Assembly (NCBI RefSeq): GCF_000219625.1
Contig: NC_018202.1
Coordinates: 496,001 to 560,000 of the forward strand
Source: Zymoseptoria tritici IPO323
Lineage: Eukaryota > Ascomycota > Dothideomycetes > Mycosphaerellales > Mycosphaerellaceae
Direction: 5' to 3'
Length of the DNA stretch: 64,000 nt
Translations under genes and position numbers: made by a program
The notes under the pieces: model-generated
What the model was told of the DNA's origin: nothing
Seen by the model: the letters and a program-made list of their open reading frames with translations, nothing else
The model's database searches: none
Part shown: positions 32,600-43,385 of the stretch, piece by piece
Position numbering within the stretch: position 1 is the first letter of the stretch
Layout of the letters: every line of letters starts with the position of its first letter

Positions 32600-34239
32600 C
32601 TGGCTTCTGTTCGTGCAGACAATTATATGCGGATGTTAATGTTGTAGGTTGCCGTGCGACAGGGCTCGAAGCATTGTAGCTTTGACAACGTTTCTTTAAG
32701 CGGCGGTAATGCCGGTCTGGTAAAGGCGGCAGAATTGCTTGTGCACGAGCGAGTCCAATCCTGTATCCACGCAGTTCTTGCCCCAAGTTCTTCATGCGGT
32801 CGTTGGCCGCAGCGAGCTCCAGCGTACCTCCGTACCTTCAAAGACATAGTGGGAGGCAAGGGGTTAGTATAATCGTGCTCTTCCGAGGCTAGGAATGGTG
32901 GTCTGGTCGATGCCAAGGGCTTTTGATGATGCTCGGGATGAGGGTCGCAAGCGGTGACTGCGAGAAATGGAAGTTGTTGTCGTTACACGAGATGAAGACT
33001 CTGCGAGTCGGTGTAACCAAGGTATTTTGATGGAGGTTCAGGTGGTATTTCCGGTGCTGGAGCCGTGGGCGCTGCCTCTGGTAGACTGGGAAGGGCTGAG
33101 TTCGGCTATCGAGCCATGCGAAGGCGTGTGTGAAGGCGTATGTGAAATCTCGCAAGGACTGAAGATCGCTCGGAAGGCGGTATTTGTCGCTGCGAGCGGA
33201 CGAGGCTTGAGGGTCGAGGAACTCTTGTAGTGGGAGCTGGGCTTGGCTGTAGTGCGATTGACTTCCTCTTCTTGATCTTTTTCCCGCTCGAAGAGTTTCC
33301 AGATTGTGTTGAGCTGAATGGTCCCCGTCTCGTTGATACGCTAGATGTCCATGACCTTGACCTTTCGCGTATGATTTGCTCGCTCTTCTCGTCGGAGCCT
33401 TCTTAGCCAAGTCGATTTCTTGCTGCGAAGGCGGAGCATTTCCATCATTCTCTTCGTTCAAAGCCGGCGTCTTGGAGAATGTCTCCACCAGAATCTTGTC
33501 CTGCGAAGCACATATCGATGGACGATTGTGAAAGTAAAGGTCGTGGATGTAAGGCCGAGCAAGAAGTCGCGTCGGTGATACTGAGTTTCTTGCATCTCAC
33601 TGCCAATTGTTAAAGGCCTTCTCGATAGCACCTCCGCAGGGTGTCCTATTCGTGAGACAGACTCTGCTATGCAATGCATTCTTAAGGTCAATGCGGTGAA
33701 GAGGCGGCGGTCCGGAGGCATGGGTACGATCATCGTAGGTAGGAGAGGAGGCGTGAAGCGCGATAAAGCTGGCGGACATGGTGGAGTGGAGTTTCTCGCT
33801 TCTTAAGAAAGAATGTTATGGAGCTTACGGGCACGTGTTAGAGCTACAAGGTCGAAGGGCCTCCACGTGTTCCTCCTTGCCGAGAGCAGCGGGACACGTT
33901 TATTAGAAAGTGTTCGGTCGTTGCATCGGGGCGAGCTCCTGCTCACATATAGCTTCTTCTGCAGGTTCAAGTCGGAGCGTCTTACATCTCAACATTTGAC
34001 TTATTGCACGCCTTGTAGTGATAACGTGGAGTAGAAGAGAATTCTGAACTCTGCTCCGTCTCTACGTAGCAGCATCGATACTCTACCCATAGAGTTATAA
34101 GTATGGTTCCTTTTCGGAATGCACCCTGGACTCCGAATCGGATTGTCTATCGACAAATTTTATGCATGCTCTGCTTCGAATCCATCATCCCTTTCCTCCC
34201 GCAAACAGCTGCTTCGACCAGTCGTCCGGCGCTCGCGAC
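32600..34239. other. No gene recognised; decayed protein-like frames
   Basis: Minus-strand frames contain readable pieces, including IEKAFNNWQ near 33600, PALNEENDGNAPPSQQEIDL near 33440, and PRPSSLVRSDKYRLP-like residues near 33230 in a different frame. They may be parts of one frameshifted gene. No domain is recognised and no reliable start is seen. Confidence 0.25.
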
Positions 34240-36698
34240 TCAGTCGTTCAACGACAGCTCCCCAGTATACTCAATTTCCCGGGCGGCGATGAATCCAGCC
34301 AGATGCTGCATATGCCGCTGGACAACCCGCAAAGAGTTGATGCCCGGGATGCTAACCGGTTGTGCTTCGAGACTCTTTTCGAGAACGTTCACCAGCGCCT
34401 CGAGACGGCTGACCTCCATCCTAGCGAGTTGATTTCTTGCGGACTGCTTGACGAGATCGCGCTGGGCCTTGAGTGATGCTTTGTGACAGTCGATCTGCTG
34501 TTGAATAGATCCGACGTTGTCAGAGTCGTCACCAGGTCCGAGTCGGTCCAGTGCGACAGAAGCAAGGGAAGCGATGAGAGCGGCATCAACGAGGAGGGCC
34601 TTGGCCAAGGCGATCTTCTCTTTCAAGGCCTTGCGAATCGCCTGGGTACGAAGAACGTGTGCGCTCTCAAATCGACTGTATGGTTGGGGGGAGACGCTTT
34701 CCGAGACCGCATCACCAGATGGCAACACGTCCGTGACCGTCGCGATAGCACTGTGGGTGTCGAGATCAACAGCTTCGGGATCAGCGACCAACGTCCTCAG
34801 TGCATATTGCCAAATCGGTGGGTACGCGGCGGCACCGTCTGGAATCGGACGATGCATGCACAGGCATGTCAGTACGGCAACCAGTGACCAGTCGGTAGTA
34901 CTAGTGCATGCAGGTGTGAAGTCCAGTATCGTGGATTGTCCGTCGAACTCGCGGGAAATGACGTCTGCAAATGCGTTCACCTTGACAGTGCTTCCGACCG
35001 GGACATACGTCTGCCAGGCTGGAGTGTTGGTCCGATGATCCACGTATGCAGCGGCAGCTCTTTCATCTCCGTTGTAGTATATAATGCAGGTGCGGCTGGC
35101 GTGGGGTCTTGCGGTGGTGTCTTGCAGGTCACGATGCAAGACCTTGAAATCGTCCTCGGCTCGCTCTTCATCGCCGCCCACTTCTTCGCCTACTCTTCCC
35201 GCTGACACGGCGGTCAGCCACGAGTCGAGGTCTCGTCGTTGCGGCGGAGGAGTTGCTACAGAGGCAATTTGTAGTTGCTGGCCGAGCCGTCGCTTGGCGT
35301 TGGGCTGATCGTCGGACATGCTGCCCAGCTCGCGCTTGCGCATGTCGGCCGTGCGAGAGCTCGAGTCGTTCGCGGTGGAGGGAATGGCGTTGAGGTTGAT
35401 GGCGCAGATGTTGTCTGGCTTCGGAGAGGAGGCGTCAATTTTGATGAAGGGACTCGCTGGCTTCGGAGAGGAGACGGCTGTGAAGGCGGCAGAGGTGGTG
35501 GTGCACTTCGCGCGAGATGTGAGGGTCGACTGAGTGGCAGGGCAGTCAGTATGGGATTTGTCAAGCAAGTCGTGATTGACAATGTTGTAAGGTAGTTCCC
35601 GTCTTTCTAATGAATGGCGGGGCAAGACGTACTTACCTCGTGCGGGACGTCCTGCGGGATTTCCGACCAGTGCGGCGATTCTGATTCTGATCTTGCGCCC
35701 TCTGCACCATCATCCAGGCCGTTGAAGGAGGATTGGTCCAGCAGAGCCTCCCCACCACCACGACCCTGCTCACACTCAACCGACGCTTCGCTTCCATGTC
35801 CATCGTCTTCGTCTCCTCGTGTCTCGAACCCATTGTCCTCTGTATTCTCTCCGTCTTCTTTCTCGGCCGTCTCATCTACGCCCGAGTCTTCGTTGCTCTC
35901 CTCTTCATCCGTGTCCACCCTCGAGTCGTCGTTGCTCTCCTCTTCATCCGTGTCCACCCTCGAGTCGTCGTTGTTCTCCTCTCCATCCGTGTCTACCCTC
36001 GAGTCGTCGTTGTTCTCCTCTCCATCCGTGTCCACCCTCGAATCGTCGTTGTTCTCCTCTTCATCCGTGGCATCAGCTGCTTTTGACGTTTCAGCTTTGA
36101 ACGCATCCAACGCCGCCTTCGCATCACCCGCCACCCAATCCGCTTTCGAATTGACATTGCGCCCCTTCCTCTGGCCTGCCCTCCTCTCCTCCCGCACAGC
36201 CCTCAGTCGACACACTGCCTTCTTGCGCGACTTCAACAAACCAATTAGCTCCCTCGTGCAGTCCAGAAACTGGCGACTGCGGAGCATATCGCCAAACATA
36301 GCGTAGATGTGTAGTTTCGGAAACTTCGACCAACCCATGCATTCAGCAAATGTCTTCGCGGCTTTGGCCCAGCCCGCCTTTGCATCTCCGCCGAGAAGCT
36401 CCTCCAGCCGCGTCACATGTTTCACGGCCAGCTTGTCAATCACATCGCTAGTCGCCCAGTACTTGGTGCCGGTTTCCTCTCTCGTTGCCTTTTCCCACCA
36501 CCACGCGCGGAGGATGACAAGTGGACTGTGAGGCGCGCTCAACGCCTGTCGTTGTACCCGCGCGACCGTCGCATCGTTGTCCGTGTCATTTTCCGCCGCC
36601 TCTCTGTCGAGTAGCAGCCGAATCTCTGCATGGCGGTCGACTTGTTCGACTGAAGAAGGGCGTTCGCTTGAGGTTCGGCGGCGTCTCGTGCGCGCCAT
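34240..36698 (-). CDS. Intact two-exon gene, 783 aa, acidic repeats and coiled coil; possible inactive C48-like protein
   Basis: Exon 1 is 36698-35637 (354 codons) and exon 2 is 35529-34240 (429 codons plus stop). They join in phase 0 across a 107-bp intron with GTAAGT, a CTGAC branch site and CTCAG. Domains in order: a basic N-terminus; a helical region with WWWEKATREETGTKYWATSD and FAECMGWSKFPKLHIYAMFG (residues about 65-155); five 13-residue acidic repeats of the EENNDDSRVDTDG type (about 215-275); a disordered Ser/Pro part; a mixed domain reading RTCIIYYNGDERAAAAYVDH to CTSTTDWSLVAVLTCLCMHR (about 520-630); and a C-terminal coiled coil. The mixed domain can be laid on the C48 pseudogene at 62 kb by eye, but its catalytic His and Cys positions are Thr and Trp. 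No RIP stops are present. The function is unknown. Confidence 0.7.
35880..36080 (-). repeat. 39-bp tandem repeat inside the 783-aa gene
   Basis: Five units of 39 bp (plus-strand core CCCTCGAGTCGTCGTTGTTC) code for the acidic 13-residue repeats of the gene. The units differ by few single-base changes, which suggests recent expansion or ongoing homogenisation. Confidence 0.85.
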
Positions 36699-37000
36699 GT
36701 TCGCGGCAATTCGTAGGCTGGCTCATGCGTGAGGAGTCGTGAGCGGTGGGTGTAGTTGTTTCGCAGATGGGGTGGGTATTTCGTAGTGATGGTAATGGTC
36801 GCGGCGCGGTCGGTGGGACGTTTCCGAAGTTTTTGTTGCAGCATCTCGGAGTGATGGTACAGTTGTCGCAATGTGAGGGTCGGAAACGCGGCACGGGAGA
36901 AGGGAGACAAGAGGTTGGTGGGAGAGTTGGAGCAAGTTCTCCGGCGGATCGTGGCCAGTCTCGAGCATGCGGTTAAGCAGGCGCGAAGTGACGGGGAGAA

Positions 37001-37345
37001 GTGGAGGGATGCGGCGAAGAAATTTGATCGGAATTTGATTGGAATTTGATGGGATTGATCAAGTTTGTTGTAGCACTACAGGGTGTCGCGATAATTTGTT
37101 GCAGCACTACAGGGTGTCGCGATAATTTGTTCTAGCACCTCCAGGTGCCGCAATACTTTGTTGCAGCACCGCAGGTATACGTGGAGGGATGCGGCGAAGA
37201 CGGTAGGGGAGCGGAACAATTGAATCGGAATTTGATGGAAATTTAATAGTATTAATCAAGTTTGTTGCAGCACTACAGGGTGTCGCGATAATTTGTTCCA
37301 GCACCTCCGGGTGTCGCAATACTTTGTTGCAGCACCACATTCAGG
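37001..37345 (+). repeat. Two 165-180-bp tandem units with internal 34-bp repeats
   Basis: GTGGAGGGATGCGGCGAAGA starts both 37001 and 37181, an offset of 180. Each unit contains one or two copies of GCAGCACTACAGGGTGTCGC plus a related GCACCTCC-GG-GTG-CGCAATACTTTG element. No coding frame is supported. These lie about 300 bases upstream of the 783-aa gene start, beyond its likely promoter. Confidence 0.75.
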
Positions 37346-39030
37346 CCAGCATACTCGCCGTACACGACAATCCCACCGCGCACCGGCATCGAGCATACCG
37401 CCTGCCGGCATTAAGCATCATCGGACTTGGGAAGGATTAGACAACTTGATGTGCTCGCGACTCCTTTGCTCTCGCACTCTTTGCCGTCACGGGAAACTGG
37501 ATAGTCAAACTCTGCTGACTTCAGACACGTCTTTAATCCCTCCCGCAAGGGTGAGTTAATACCTGGCCTCGATCGCTTCCCTTCCTCCCTCCCGTCTCTA
37601 GGCACCCTGTAGTGAAGAGCTTCTCACCGGCCTCCAACCCCTCGCCGGCGCCCGCTGTACTCGATATCGATCCTCGTCGTGCGCACACACACTATTACAT
37701 GATGCGGTCGTGGTCGAGCTTGTGCTGCCGCAAATGCGCAAAATGCTAGCGGCGGATCGGGAGAGTGAAGCGCACAAGCAGAGGCATCGGGGATGAAAAA
37801 GTCACATCGGGCAGAAAGGAACCGGTGCGCGGGATGAGGCTGACACGGAGGGTGAAGCGATGGGTCTGACAACCAATTCGATGAGGAAGATGAAGTCCCA
37901 TTAGTGCTAGCAACTGGCCGAAGCTCCCAACCGGGCGACGAGTTCAAACCGAGGAGCCTCGAGACTACGATTCGACACCGCGCACGATCTCCAACACAGT
38001 ACAGCGCCGCCTCAATTGGTCTCGCGCAGCAAATTGAGTAAGCACGCATCCGCTGGGATCTTGTAGGAATGATGAGATAGAATCAGAGGATGGACAGCCA
38101 GAGCTCGCACGCTCAATATCGAGATCTTTAAGAGAGGAGGAGGACGAACAATCAGCGGAACATCGAGACAACCGCGCGAAGACGTCTGAGGCCTGCAGAA
38201 GACCTCTATCCACAGACCGGCATAAGTATCTCGGCCAGCACCGCACGATCCGCCTTCAGCTTGTTTGTGTGGTCGAGGCATTTGATCTCAGTTCCAGGTC
38301 CTGACACACCATTTCGGCCACATTGAGCCGCTCAAGTAAATCGTGGCAATCATCAAGATGTCTCCTCCTCTCGCCCGCGAGCTCTTCCGTTCAGCCTCCT
38401 GCTGAGATTTTCTATCCTTTCTCATCCTTTGCATGTCTCTCGTTCAACAAGCAAGGACGACTACAGAAAGCCTGGATTTGCTTGAGGAGACTGCCCCATC
38501 CTCTATCCATCGCCTAGATTCGCTTGAGGAGACTGTCTTCATCCTCCTCCGTTCCAACGAGCCTTGATTTCAAGCCCTCATCTCATTACTCCTTAGCACT
38601 CCATCAATCCATCAACGAGCAGCAAGATCAATCATGAAATCTAATGCGCAATCTCGACCTCAGTCTCCGCAAAATCGAACTGTTTCCAAGTATCGACCCT
38701 TCGCGCACGGGTGGCGGGTTCGGTAGGCGAGACTGCAACGAGCTGTTCCTTGTCTTCACGCGAATCCGGTCATGCTCCTCCGGGAATGTAGGCCGATTTT
38801 GACGTTTATGTTGAAGCATCTACCGCCGACAAGCCATCGACCCGCATGGAGCAGGAAGCCGCTGAGGTGCCTCAAAATCTCGACGCCGGGTATCCTCGTG
38901 GGCTCGCAATACGTGCGATTGTTCATCGGTATTGGACTGCACATCCGATTCGGCACATTATCGTCAGCCGCGCCATCTTAGTTCGCTTCAGTGCTTCATC
39001 TCTCACCACTTTCTATTGGACCGCCGCCGA
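37346..39030. other. No gene recognised
   Basis: Minus-strand frames between 37624 and 38281 contain protein-like stretches (EIVRGVES, SLKDLDIERASSGCPSSDSI), possibly a decayed gene. A pyrimidine-rich stretch and an ATG at 38634 (MKSNAQSRPQSPQNRTVSKY) follow on the plus strand, but the frame ends after 30 codons. Confidence 0.25.
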
Positions 39031-39039
39031 AACTCCGAA

Positions 39040-39490
39040 CGAGGTGTGATCAGAGAGTGCGGCGGATGAAGGCGGCTGCGTCCGTGGAGATGGGCTTGCT
39101 GTAACCTTGGAGATGGATAGCGACCACTTGGTTTCATACAGGAGCTGCGCTATCTAGGAATGTCCAGGGGCGAGCCGACGCGGTTGCGGCCCTCCTGTCT
39201 TTGGCGAAGGTTTTCGAAGCCCAGCTTGCCGACATTCTTCGCTTCTGATTGAAGGGCATCGGTAACGAGGAGATATTTCTTGTAGGTTGCCAGGAGCCAG
39301 CCGTCTTGCAGGCTGCGAGGAGCTAGCAGCCGTCGGCGGAGACGTCTATTCCGAGGATAGGAGCACCGAGAGCTAGGAGAGCAGTCTTTGCGTTAATGCC
39401 GAGACGGTCGAGGAGGCGAATGTCACCGTTGTTGGAGGCGACGGCGATATAGCCTCTCTCGGTCAAGTTCGTACCTCGAATCGACTCTTA
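39040..39490 (-). pseudogene. VID27: VID27 C-terminal (WD40-like) fragment
   Basis: The minus strand reads GYIAVASNNGDIRLLDRLGI, NAKTALLALGAPILGIDVSA, DGC, TAG, LLAACK. In a second frame it continues LATYKKYLLVTDALQSEAKN, VGKLGFE, then FAKDRR, and in a third PQPRRLAPGHS, TAG, IAQLLYETK. These follow, in order, the C-terminal beta-propeller of VID27 (GYIAVASxxGDIRLFDRLG...KTALPALGDPI...VSADGRW-x-LATCKTYL). VID27 is a conserved fungal protein linked to vacuole import and degradation of gluconeogenic enzymes. The piece has frameshifts, TAG stops at Trp/His-like sites and a small duplication around GACGGCTG at 39320-39350. It is a broken partial duplicate. Confidence 0.7.
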
Positions 39491-40449
39491 AAGCGCTTTC
39501 CTCGCTTCGTGTTCTTACTAAGCTCTTACTTCCGCACAATCGCCAGAGTAAAATGGGGTATATCGGTGGGACATTCTGAAGCGACATACGACTTTTAAGG
39601 TATTAAATTATCGCCAGCTCTTCTTCGCCCATACCCGAGCGCTCTCTGATCTCTGGACACGCCCTACACATGATCTTCTCGTGCAGGATGTCCTCGCGCT
39701 TGCCCTTCCAATCTTACTATACTTCCCTAACGATATCCCTTCGCATTGCACGGAAGCGTCCTAGCTCCTGCCCTTGTCCTGCTTTTCCTCCTCTCGCAAG
39801 ATCGTCGACCCTTTTGCTACTCGCAGAGCTCGACGCATAAAGGCTTAAGCTCTTACCCGTATCCTTCGGTCCCATTTCCCATGTGCTCGGCGTTCGAAGT
39901 GCAAGCCATCGAAGTCTTAGAAAGCTCATTGCGGCGGGAGGTAAGCTAGCGGTAATTATCTCGTTCGCCGTCGACGTCAGATTGGCTGTAGATAGTGTCA
40001 ATTGGTTCAATCGTCGATCAGCTCCGGTACTATGGTCGAGGGAGTTAAGTCGGAATTTGGTGCGAGAGGAGGCGTAGTGAAGGACAAGAGATTCAAGAAG
40101 AAACACCAGACTCTTCCTCCGCGCCAAAGGTGAAGGACAAGGAGAAATGTATGAAAGAAGAAGACGTTGTCGAATGTGTAGATGGAGCGGAAGTTTTTCT
40201 CCCCAAGGTCCGGTCCGTCTTTAATATTTGTTTTTGTTCTTTCCAAAGCTCACCCGACCCGACCGTCGACCCGTCGACCTTTAGTTTCCCTTCTTTCTCC
40301 CTTTACTTTATTCCATTATCTCTTTATCCACCGCCTCTCGTCTCCCTGGACACAATCCTCCACGCTCCACCACCAACCTGTTCTGCGGAGTCTCGACACC
40401 ACCACGACCATGCAGTCTCTACGCCTCATCGACCACTTAGGCCGCACAT
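39491..40449. other. No gene recognised; CT-rich stretch
   Basis: The minus strand at 40127-39717 has a 136-codon frame (LTLSTANLTSTANEIITASL) of unknown nature. 40230-40400 is strongly pyrimidine-rich on the plus strand, as is common in fungal promoters and 5' leaders, and it precedes the gene remnant at 40.45 kb. Confidence 0.3.
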
Positions 40450-41182
40450 ACCTGCCGCCACCCGTTTTCCCACCACCTCCAGCCTGCCACGACTGCTGAC
40501 CACCGTCCCACAACTATTGGTGTCCGTCCTACTGCTGCTGTGAAGCCCCAGGCTTCGACCAACAAGACGAACAACCGCTCGAATGATCAGGAAAATGACG
40601 TCCGACCGAGCACATCCCACAGCGGCTTACAGGCTCCCAAGATGACGGCCCAAACCTCGACCAACAAGACGAACAACCGCTCGAATAATCAGGAAAATGA
40701 CGTCCGACCGAGCACATCCCACAGTGGTTTACATCCCACAGCGGCTTACAGGCTCCCAAGACGAAGGACGCCCGACCCAGCACGTCTCACAGGTGTTGAG
40801 AAGAAAGTCCAGCCCGCACAGAGCAATATCTTATTCGCCGCCGCAAAACGCCCTCTGCCCATCACCGCTACCAATCACCGTGTTGGCGTTCTTGCTTTCC
40901 GTCTCGATTATACGGCTGGTCCTCATCGCTATGGCGGTATCCGCAAGGGTATGGATCTGGACTTACCTCTTAGCTTTGTGCTCCAGGACATGCGCTGACA
41001 CACCCAAGATTGACCGAACTCGCGAGCCACTGCAGCGCAAACGCGACTTGGAGAGTGAGATTGAGGAGGATTTCGGGCAGATCGACCAGGCGATGAGGTC
41101 GACGGTTGCGCAGGCCAAGGTTGCTGTGGCGGTGCCAATGGAGGAGCTCACGCTGAAGGAGGGTGAGTTCGCGCGCAGATAA
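40450..41182 (+). pseudogene. Family C protein remnant with peptide repeats
   Basis: A plus-strand frame from about 40450 reads TIGVRPTAAVKPQAS, then two copies of NKTNNRS-(N)-(D/N)QENDVRPST, SHSGL encoded by a 102-bp tandem duplication (40549 and 40651 starts). Then comes KKVQPAQSNILFAAAKRPLP, the segment shared with the remnant at 8.6-9.2 kb. The frame runs to 40998. A second frame then gives a highly helical, acidic stretch (LESEIEEDFGQIDQAMRSTV) to 41182. An intron or a frameshift lies between. The N-terminal repeats look disordered and the end is a coiled coil. The product is unknown and no RIP-type stop is evident before 40998. Confidence 0.4.
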
Positions 41183-41299
41183 CCAGCAAATGAACGAAGG
41201 AGAGAATGGATACAGACGTCTTCACAATCAGTCCCGGCACAGGCGAGTGGTGACATTGTTGGAATGGATTGTGGAATAATCTGCACCTTTGCTGCTCGT

Positions 41300-42587
41300 T
41301 GTCAGCGTGCCCGTTACCGATGAGGCATCGTCTGATACTTCATGTTAACTCCTTGCTCGACATTGTCCTCCTCTGGATCCCATCAAGCCGATCTTCGAAA
41401 TGCCGAACACAGCTCGAAGCATGAAACGTCTTCCTCGCACCGTTTGATTGCAGATTGCCTATACCGTCCTCTCCTGTGCCATGATCATGTTCACGTCGCT
41501 GTCATCGGACTCAAAAGTCATGTCTATAGCGCTCTTAGTGCCGCGAGCCACCTTGCAGACCCAACCTTCTCTACCCGAATCCTCTAAACCCTTCGCGATG
41601 AGATAGAGGACGCACTTAGTAGCGGCACCCACAGGCCGACAGTTCGTGCATGTCCGCCACTCGTGCCAGTGCTGCTCCTCCATTAGCAAGACACCTTCAT
41701 ACGGTATGATCTTGCTCTTGCGAAACAAGCGGATGAAACATGGGTTGGGAAACGGCGCAACGCAATCGAGGTATTTCTCAGTTCTGGCTTCAATACGAGT
41801 GATGTTGGCGGTCTACAATGCGTGGCTGCTGCAGAATCTCGTAAAGGCGCAAGTGCTAGTGACGCTGAAGATCTTGCCGGGGATTGGCAGTCTGTGACCG
41901 GGCTGGCTGTAGAGTCCCTGAAGTTGAAGCATGATAGCATGCCCCATTGCTTCGCTGAGAGTCTCTCGAGCGCGCGGTCCGATGGCCTATAGAAAGCTAA
42001 CGGCGGTTTGGAAAGGAGAATCGTCCAGCGGTATCTTTAATTCGGTTTTCGCTCCGGTGAAGGCCGCGTCGTGCTTTGTCGGGCGCATAATACGCAAACA
42101 CTAGCAGGGCGAGTGTTAGCTCAATTTGCGCGGCTCTTCGGAAGGGAGAGTGAGGCTTACGTCGAAGACGTAGCGAAACATCAGGACCATTCCATCGTTA
42201 GAGTACAGGTCCACGAGCGAGTTCTGCTGTGCGGTTGGCTTGGATTTTGGAAGCTGATGGCCGTTGAGCTGTGCCTAGGCGGCTGGAAGTGACATCGTGA
42301 CCCTGTTCACGATTGTGAATTGGACTCTTGATATTCGAAATCGGTGCGCAAGAAACAGTCCCATGTGATGTTGTGCATGCCCTGCCCTGCCCTGGATCTG
42401 GCATTGAAGAGCATGTTATCTGCGCCGCTCTTTACCGTGTTCACACTGCAAGCATCCGCCATCTTTCACTCGCCCGCCTGCCTGCTGCGCAAGCGATACT
42501 GTGAATCTTCCATCCTCCAGAGCGCTGCGCCTATGAACTCCATGTCATCATTTATGATCTTCTTCATGTTCCTCCCGTCGCGAGAAC
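41300..42587 (-). pseudogene. Decayed downstream part of family B gene or a separate remnant
   Basis: Protein-like minus-strand stretches lie in several frames: NMKKIINDDMEFIGAALWRM (near 42560), VNTVKSGADNMLF (near 42430), and MEEQHWHEWRTCTNCRPVGA followed by LIAKGLEDSGREGWVCKVAR (41690-41560). The last has a Cys-x-x-Cys and Trp-rich character suggestive of a folded domain. It may be the C-terminal part of the gene that begins at 43127, reached through unseen introns, or a separate gene. I cannot decide. Confidence 0.3.
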
Positions 42588-43127
42588 TCATCCGTCCATT
42601 TCCTCCTTAGCGTCTCTTCCGTGATGGCGGCGACGATGTCCAGCAGGACGGGAGACCGTGCTCGCGTTTCGTCCATCAACTCCATCCGCTCCAATGATCC
42701 CATCAGCCATCTCTTCTCGATTTTCGCGGAGAGGGCTGCTGCTCAACCCTGCGTTGATGAGCACCTTGCTTGTGAACATCTGCAGATGTGTCGAAGAAGT
42801 GGTGGGCTCGCGAGTAGTCCCGACCGCTGATTCTTGCTTGGCTCGTGCATCTCGGATGGGAGAGCTGCTGTCATGTCGCGCTGCGGCGTCGCCACGCAGG
42901 GTCGGTGTGGATGAGATGGCGTCGCCACGCAGGGTCGATGTGGGTGAGACGGCGTCAGGGAGGGCTTGGAGCATCAGCTAGAAGGGACCAGTTAGTTTCG
43001 TCGAGTCGAATGCTGCGACTATTGTACGCACTTGTCTCATCATCTCGTGTAGGTTGTTGACTTCGTCTTCCAGAGTCTTCACTCGGGCTTTTAGCTGCTG
43101 AATCTCGTGCTCGCTGGCTGGCTGCAT
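42588..43127 (-). CDS. Small coiled-coil protein with PTSTLR repeats (family B), two exons
   Basis: Exon 1 (43127-43032) codes for MQPASEHEIQQLKARVKTLE and a further heptad stretch to EMMRQ. A 54-bp intron (GTGCGT, branch ACTAAC, TTCTAG; 43031-42978) follows. Exon 2 (42977-42588) continues LMLQALPDAVSPTSTLRGDA and ends at TGA, for 161 residues. Exon 2 contains two PTSTLRGDA-like repeats and a basic end (RPAGHRRRHHGRDAKEEMDG). It has no RIP stops, unlike its paralogue at 29.9-31.5 kb, with which it shares intron position and promoter block. A dimeric regulatory or scaffold protein is plausible. The true 3' end may lie further downstream. Confidence 0.55.
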
Positions 43128-43129
43128 GT

Positions 43130-43303
43130 TGCGGTCGGCAGGTAGAGTAGTATGGAATCGATGAAACGTCGTGAGTTGATGGAAGGTAGTAAAGAGTTGA
43201 TGCAAGGTCGTGAAGAGTTGATGGAAGGTCCTCGGTCGTGGAGAGTTGATTGAAAGTTGAAGCTCTCAGCTGAATTGCGGGGAATCGGAAGGGCGAAAGC
43301 TGA
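43130..43303 (-). promoter_or_regulatory. Repetitive 5' leader of the family B gene
   Basis: Between the promoter block and the ATG at 43127, the minus strand repeats ACCTTCCATCAACTC-like units of 16-22 bp four times. The pyrimidine-rich, ATG-free sequence fits a transcribed leader. A similar CATCAA-rich leader precedes the ATG at 46098. Confidence 0.4.
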
Positions 43304-43345
43304 GGAGACGCGTATTGCACGCGTTTCGAGGCACGTGACGTCACT
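43304..43345 (-). promoter_or_regulatory. Conserved promoter block (two ACGCGT boxes, CACGTG, TGACGTCA)
   Basis: Within 42 bases stand ACGCGT twice (spaced TTGC), CACGTG and a full TGACGTCA. The outer parts match the block at 31511-31540 upstream of the paralogous gene copy. In yeasts these sites bind MBF, bHLH and ATF/CREB factors respectively. Confidence 0.5.
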
Positions 43346-43385
43346 GACCCTCTTCGGCAATTGACCTCACTTCCAATCCACAATG

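Noticed and set aside
35614..36306. Plus-strand Ser-rich ORF of 230 codons
   Set aside because: It is the antisense of the acidic 13-residue repeats of the intact minus-strand gene.
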